Part shown: in pieces, positions 13,601 through 16,353 of the stretch
Position numbering within the stretch: position 1 is the first letter of the stretch
Layout of the letters: every line of letters begins with the position of its first letter
Assembly: GCA_002712565.1 (NCBI GenBank)
Contig: PAUA01000012.1
Span: 1 to 16,353, forward strand
Length of the DNA: 16,353 bases
Source of the DNA: Gemmatimonadota bacterium
GTDB taxonomy: Bacteria > Gemmatimonadota > Gemmatimonadetes > Longimicrobiales > UBA6960
Direction of reading: 5' to 3'
Notes under the pieces: generated by a model
The model's database searches: none
Told to the model about the DNA's origin: nothing
What the model saw: the letters and a program-made list of their open reading frames with translations, nothing else
Program-made: the position numbers and the translations under genes

Positions 13601-16353
13601 CCCACTCGCCATCACACTGATCGCCCGAGATGCAGGCGAGTTGAGGAGCCTGACCCAATCCGCCGCAGACCAGCTCGAGAGAGGGCACGACCCATCGGAT
13701 CGGAGCGCTGGCCGCGTGTTCTTCTCATCCGACCCCCTGGGGCCGAAGGGGGAATTGGCCTTCGTCTACCCAGGATCTGGAAGCCAATACGCGGACATGG
13801 GGCGGGAGCTCTGTCTCCAATGGCCGGAGATCCTGCGTGCTCAGGACCGCGGGAATGATCGGCTGAAATCGCAACTCAAGGCCGCCGAAATCTGGGGGGA
13901 CGGTCCAGGCATCGGGGACGCCAGAACGGTCATACTCTCGCAGGTCGCCCTCGGCACGATCGCGACGGACTTGATGGCCAGATTCGGGGTCCGTCCGGAC
14001 GCGGTTGTGGGTTATTCCCTCGGTGAGACGGCCGGACTGTTCTCAGTGGGCGCGTGGCATGAGCGCGACGAGATGCTCCGACGTGTTACAGAAAGTGAGC
14101 TGTTCGAAAACGATTTGGCCGGACGCTGCAACGCCGCGCGGCAGGCTTGGGGGGTCGCGGAGAACGCAGAAGTGGAATGGGCCGTCGGCGTAGTCGAGAC
14201 GCCCGCTGCTCGGGCACGAGAGGTCCTGGAGGAGATCGACCGGGTGTATTTGCTCATCGTAAACACTCCGGACGAGTGCGTGATCGGAGGCGACCGCTCG
14301 GCGGTGGAGAACGCCGTTGAGAGGCTCGGATGTCCCTTCCACGCCCTGGAAGGTGTCCCGACGGTCCATTGCGAGGTCGCTACGCAAGTATCGGAGCCGT
14401 ACCGGGACCTACACGTGTTGGACACCCGCCCGCCAGAGGGCATACGCGTCTACAGCGGAGCTTGGGGTGAGGCGTACGAGGTGGATCAGGCCCGGGCGGC
14501 GGACTCGCTGTTGGCCCAGGCGATCCAAGGAGTGGACTTCCCCAAGACGGTGCGCCAAGCGCATGACGATGGCGTAAGAATCTTCCTGGAGATGGGCCCG
14601 GGCGAATCGTGCGTACGGATGATCCACAAGATCCTCGACGGCCTCCCATTCCGAGCACGCTCGATCTCCTCTTCCACCCAGGATGAGCCCTCCGCGGTCC
14701 TCCGCGCGCTCGGAATGCTCATCGCGGAGCGCGCGCCGGTCGACCTGGCGCAGCTCTACCCGGAAGGCAGGCTCACTGAAGACGAGTCGGGCCTAGTCAC
14801 TCGAATTCCCGTCGGGCAAACAAGCTTCGGACGTATACCGGTAACTCCACGATCCGACGGATTCGTGGAGGCTCCGGACGAAGGTCACCGTCCTGCGGAG
14901 GATCCGTCCCCAGTCTCCCTACCACTGGACTCGGGAGTCGTCCCGGCTGAACTGAGCGAGGCGGTCCGAGCCGCCGAGACGACGATTCAGGCCCACGAGG
15001 CCTTCCTTCGAACTGCACAGCGGACGCAGGAGCTCGCTCAGGGCGAATACGCGCGGCAGCAGGAATTTATCCGGGCCCTGACGGTCGATGGCAACGAGGT
15101 CTCGGTCGCCGCTACCGCCCGGCCGTCGGCCGCTACGCCCGTGATGGATCGAGACCAACTCATGGAGTTTGCGATCGGATCGATCGGCCGTGCGCTCGGG
15201 GAGCATTTCGCTCACGTCGACGCACACCCCACGCGCGTTCGTCTTCCCGACAAACCGCTCATGCTCGTCGACCGCGTCATGGAGATCGAGGCAGAATCCC
15301 AATCGATGTCCTCCGGGCGAATCGTGACCGAGCACGACGTTCTCGAGGACGGGTGGTACCTCGACGGCGGGCGGCTACCGACCTGCATCGCCGTGGAGGC
15401 CGGTCAAGCCGATCTGCTTCTGTCGGGCTACCTCGGGATCGACTCAGAAACCAAGGGTCTGGCTGTCTATCGTCTGCTAGACGCGGTGGTCACCTTCCAC
15501 TCCGAGCTCCCGCTTCCCGGACAGGTCGTGCGATACGACATCCGCATCCTCCAGTTCTTCCGGCAGGGCGACACGTGGCTCTTCCGCTTCGAGTTCGATT
15601 CCACGGTGAACGGGCGGCCGCTCCTGACCATGCGCGAGGGGACGGCTGGTTTCTTCACTCAGGGTGAACTCGACGCCGGCAAAGGGATCGTCCAGAGTGG
15701 CATCGATCAGCGGGAACAGGTGGGAAGCCGCCCCGCCGACTGGCGGGACCTGGTACCGATGCAGGAGGACACCCTCGGGCAAGAACGACTGGAGGCGCTC
15801 CGCGCGGGAGATCTTGTCGGCGCCTTCGGAGAGAATTTCTCGGGCCTTCCCTTCACGCGGCCGCTAACGATCCCGGGAGGACTCATGCGGCTGGTCAACC
15901 GCGTCACCGAACTCGACCCCGAGGGGGGGCGTTACGGGATCGGGAGCATCATAGCGGAAGCCGACATCCATCCGGACGACTGGTTCCTGACGTGCCACTT
16001 CTCCGACGATCAGGTGATGCCGGGAACCCTGATGTACGAGTGCTGCCTGCATACACTCCGGGTTTTTCTCCTGCGCATGGGCTGGATCGCGGAAGCCGAC
16101 AGCGCGGCGTGGCAGCCCGTCGTGGATGTGAAAAGCCGGCTGCGGTGCCGGGGGCAAGTGCTCGACTCCACGGAGAGGGTCACGTACGAGATTCATCTGC
16201 GGGAGCTGGGCTACCAGCCGGAGCCCTACGCGATCGCGGATGCGCTCATGTACGCGGACGGGAAGGCGGTCGTCGAGATTCGCGACATGTCTGTCCGTCT
16301 GACAGGGACGGACCGCCAGGGGCTCGAGGAGGTGTGGTCTCAAGCGGGCGATG
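10623..16353 (+). CDS. pfaC: PfaC-type synthase: KS-CLF-AT-DH-DH, 3'-truncated by the window
   Basis: Second large synthase subunit, 1910 codons with no stop before the window ends. KS at 2-450 has an intact triad: Cys194 (DAACASS), His328 (ECHATGT), His368 (SNTGH). A second, degenerate KS at 480-912 is a chain-length factor: Glu668 (SSEETSG) replaces the Cys, the first His is lost (FEIAGLG), and the IGHTGAAAG motif remains. The AT spans about 1042-1400: VYPGSGSQY from 1048, Ser1132 in GYSLGE, probable His1249; its form recalls PfaB-type ATs. A helical linker (1443-1490) leads to two FabA-like hot-dog domains. DH1 (about 1518-1680) has the PfaC signature VEAGQADLLL (Glu1592), with Trp1578 where the His should be. 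DH2 (about 1700-1905) has CHFSDDQVMPG with His1792 and Glu1806. Known relatives with this layout (myxobacterial Pfa3) continue into an acylglycerol-phosphate acyltransferase domain, which would lie beyond the window. The start ATG follows the previous stop by 5 bases. Confidence 0.93.
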   Translation, partial: MPEPIAIVGLGGVLPGAATLDDFWSVVEAGVDTASDPPPDRWCLALDRAYSTDRAQPDRVHSRRACFVRDFELDLEGIDLSGELVESLDPMVHLALHAGRQAWRDCVADAVDPARVGVMLGNIVLPTASASAMADWILGRRFERELFRAAGVPMPPETRAPVAAINRWVAGLPAAMLAKGLGLGGDRFCIDAACASSLFTVELAMDALRQGRLDAVLAGGLSRPDSLYTQMGFSQLLAVSPTGRCSPFDHKSDGLVVGEGAGVLVLKRLSDARQHGDRIRAVIHAVGLSNDVEGSLLAPSREGQLRAMQGAYQAAGWTPGQVDVVECHATGTPVGDSVEFASLQALWTEGQYEPGQCVIGSAKSNTGHLLTGAGAVGLLKTVLAMENQVLPPTANFEEPGDKIDLDGSPFRVLAKAEPWKSPSDHPRRAAVSGFGFGGTNAHVLLEEPTEPTRGRSVVGVAEQPQAEQLHAEQPQPKLSNVAIVGMGARVGPWKNVDEIGDRLMGRGESHPVRAKENHWGLPDAPVGWFIEDLEIPIGRFKIPPREVEEALPQQMLMLQVAEQAIADADLSEIDRLRAGVFVGVELDLNTTNYHLRWAVRSRAADWAQRLERPSHGEEFDRWVDELCDSLTPALNANRTIGGLGSIAASRVAREFGLGGPSYVISSEETSGLSALYAASRALEQGRIDCAIVGAVDLAGDVRSLISLESTDGLAKPEDSPSFAEDLAGMVPSDGAVALVLKRTEDAERDGDRVYAIVRASGTAGGDLESSCQEVIRRSCEEADIAARDIPHLEISGFEIAGLGRTEMTAVAEAFGPDTVLGCAKAQIGHTGAAAGLISVLSSVLSLYRQVLPAAAGSRNWPAAQEGRGWRLTSLRDPTPWVRDRIDGPRRTGVLAVSRGASSSYVILEEAEVAANSQSAGADAWAAYRGDLPLSEGLFVVEGEDRGEIVVGLRNLMHAATDAAGPSGTDTHGSVTIHHIATNWWESHPDLPDAPLAITLIARDAGELRSLTQSAADQLERGHDPSDRSAGRVFFSSDPLGPKGELAFVYPGSGSQYADMGRELCLQWPEILRAQDRGNDRLKSQLKAAEIWGDGPGIGDARTVILSQVALGTIATDLMARFGVRPDAVVGYSLGETAGLFSVGAWHERDEMLRRVTESELFENDLAGRCNAARQAWGVAENAEVEWAVGVVETPAARAREVLEEIDRVYLLIVNTPDECVIGGDRSAVENAVERLGCPFHALEGVPTVHCEVATQVSEPYRDLHVLDTRPPEGIRVYSGAWGEAYEVDQARAADSLLAQAIQGVDFPKTVRQAHDDGVRIFLEMGPGESCVRMIHKILDGLPFRARSISSSTQDEPSAVLRALGMLIAERAPVDLAQLYPEGRLTEDESGLVTRIPVGQTSFGRIPVTPRSDGFVEAPDEGHRPAEDPSPVSLPLDSGVVPAELSEAVRAAETTIQAHEAFLRTAQRTQELAQGEYARQQEFIRALTVDGNEVSVAATARPSAATPVMDRDQLMEFAIGSIGRALGEHFAHVDAHPTRVRLPDKPLMLVDRVMEIEAESQSMSSGRIVTEHDVLEDGWYLDGGRLPTCIAVEAGQADLLLSGYLGIDSETKGLAVYRLLDAVVTFHSELPLPGQVVRYDIRILQFFRQGDTWLFRFEFDSTVNGRPLLTMREGTAGFFTQGELDAGKGIVQSGIDQREQVGSRPADWRDLVPMQEDTLGQERLEALRAGDLVGAFGENFSGLPFTRPLTIPGGLMRLVNRVTELDPEGGRYGIGSIIAEADIHPDDWFLTCHFSDDQVMPGTLMYECCLHTLRVFLLRMGWIAEADSAAWQPVVDVKSRLRCRGQVLDSTERVTYEIHLRELGYQPEPYAIADALMYADGKAVVEIRDMSVRLTGTDRQGLEEVWSQAGD
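12003..12047 (+). repeat. Three 15-bp tandem repeats in the KS-CLF linker
   Basis: Units at 12003, 12018 and 12033 (consensus GCGGAACAGCCTCAG) encode AEQPQ, AEQLH and AEQPQ, residues 461-475 of the pfaC-type protein, between the KS and the chain-length factor. Units one and three differ at two bases. In-frame 15-bp units allow length change without frameshift, so copy number may vary between strains. Confidence 0.75.
14949..15092 (+). other. Helical linker between AT and DH1 of the PfaC-type protein
   Basis: Residues 1443-1490 form an Ala/Gln/Glu-rich predicted helix (core AHEAFLRTAQRTQELAQ around His1458) after a Pro-rich stretch. It resembles the helix after the AT of the preceding protein (VHRQFLESQERT), with the same H-x2-FL spacing and an RT five residues further on. 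The role may be dimer or subunit contact; this is inference. Confidence 0.45.

Noticed and set aside
13085..13858. A 257-codon + strand open frame
   Set aside because: It is a shadow of the CLF-AT part of the pfaC-type gene, with Arg-rich low-complexity composition.

Overview
The window is a high-GC bacterial chromosome segment in which every confident gene lies on the + strand. It joins two unrelated blocks. The first is the end of a histidine operon: the 3' part of a HisA-HisI-HisE fusion, then hisD. The second is a type I iterative fatty acid synthase cluster of the polyunsaturated fatty acid (PUFA) / 'secondary lipid' class: pfaD, a pfaA-type gene and a pfaC-type gene. The last gene has no stop codon before the window ends.

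Layout: 1-920, HisA(C-terminal part)-HisI-HisE fusion, open at its 5' end. 917-2185, hisD, overlapping by ATGA. 2186-2629, the only real gap, with a perfect 11-bp hairpin just after hisD and a coding-like but broken stretch on the - strand. 2630-4285, PfaD-type FMN enoyl reductase. 4282-10617, a 2111-residue KS-malonyl AT-ACP-ACP-KR-DH protein starting at a TTG that overlaps the pfaD stop. 10623 to the window end, at least 1910 residues, KS-chain-length-factor-AT-DH-DH.

How the synthase genes should work together: the first protein loads malonyl units through its AT onto two tandem ACPs. Its KS condenses them, and the KR reduces the beta-keto group. The C-terminal DH of that protein and the two FabA-like hot-dog domains of the last protein dehydrate and perhaps isomerise the double bond. 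PfaD reduces the enoyl group when a saturated step is needed. The KS-CLF pair and the second AT of the last protein complete the machinery. The gene order (ER first, then KS-MAT-ACP-KR-DH, then KS-CLF-AT-DH-DH) is the arrangement I know from myxobacterial pfa1-pfa2-pfa3 clusters. In marine gammaproteobacteria the order is pfaA-B-C-D, with the AT on a separate PfaB. No phosphopantetheinyl transferase gene is visible.

The organism cannot be named from the sequence. The high GC content, TTG start, HisA-HisI-HisE fusion and myxobacterial-style Pfa layout would fit a deltaproteobacterial/Myxococcota-like or Gemmatimonadota-like lineage, but this is inference. The product (long-chain PUFA, linoleate-type or another lipid) is also undetermined. 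I saw no tRNA, rRNA, CRISPR array, transposase or integration site.
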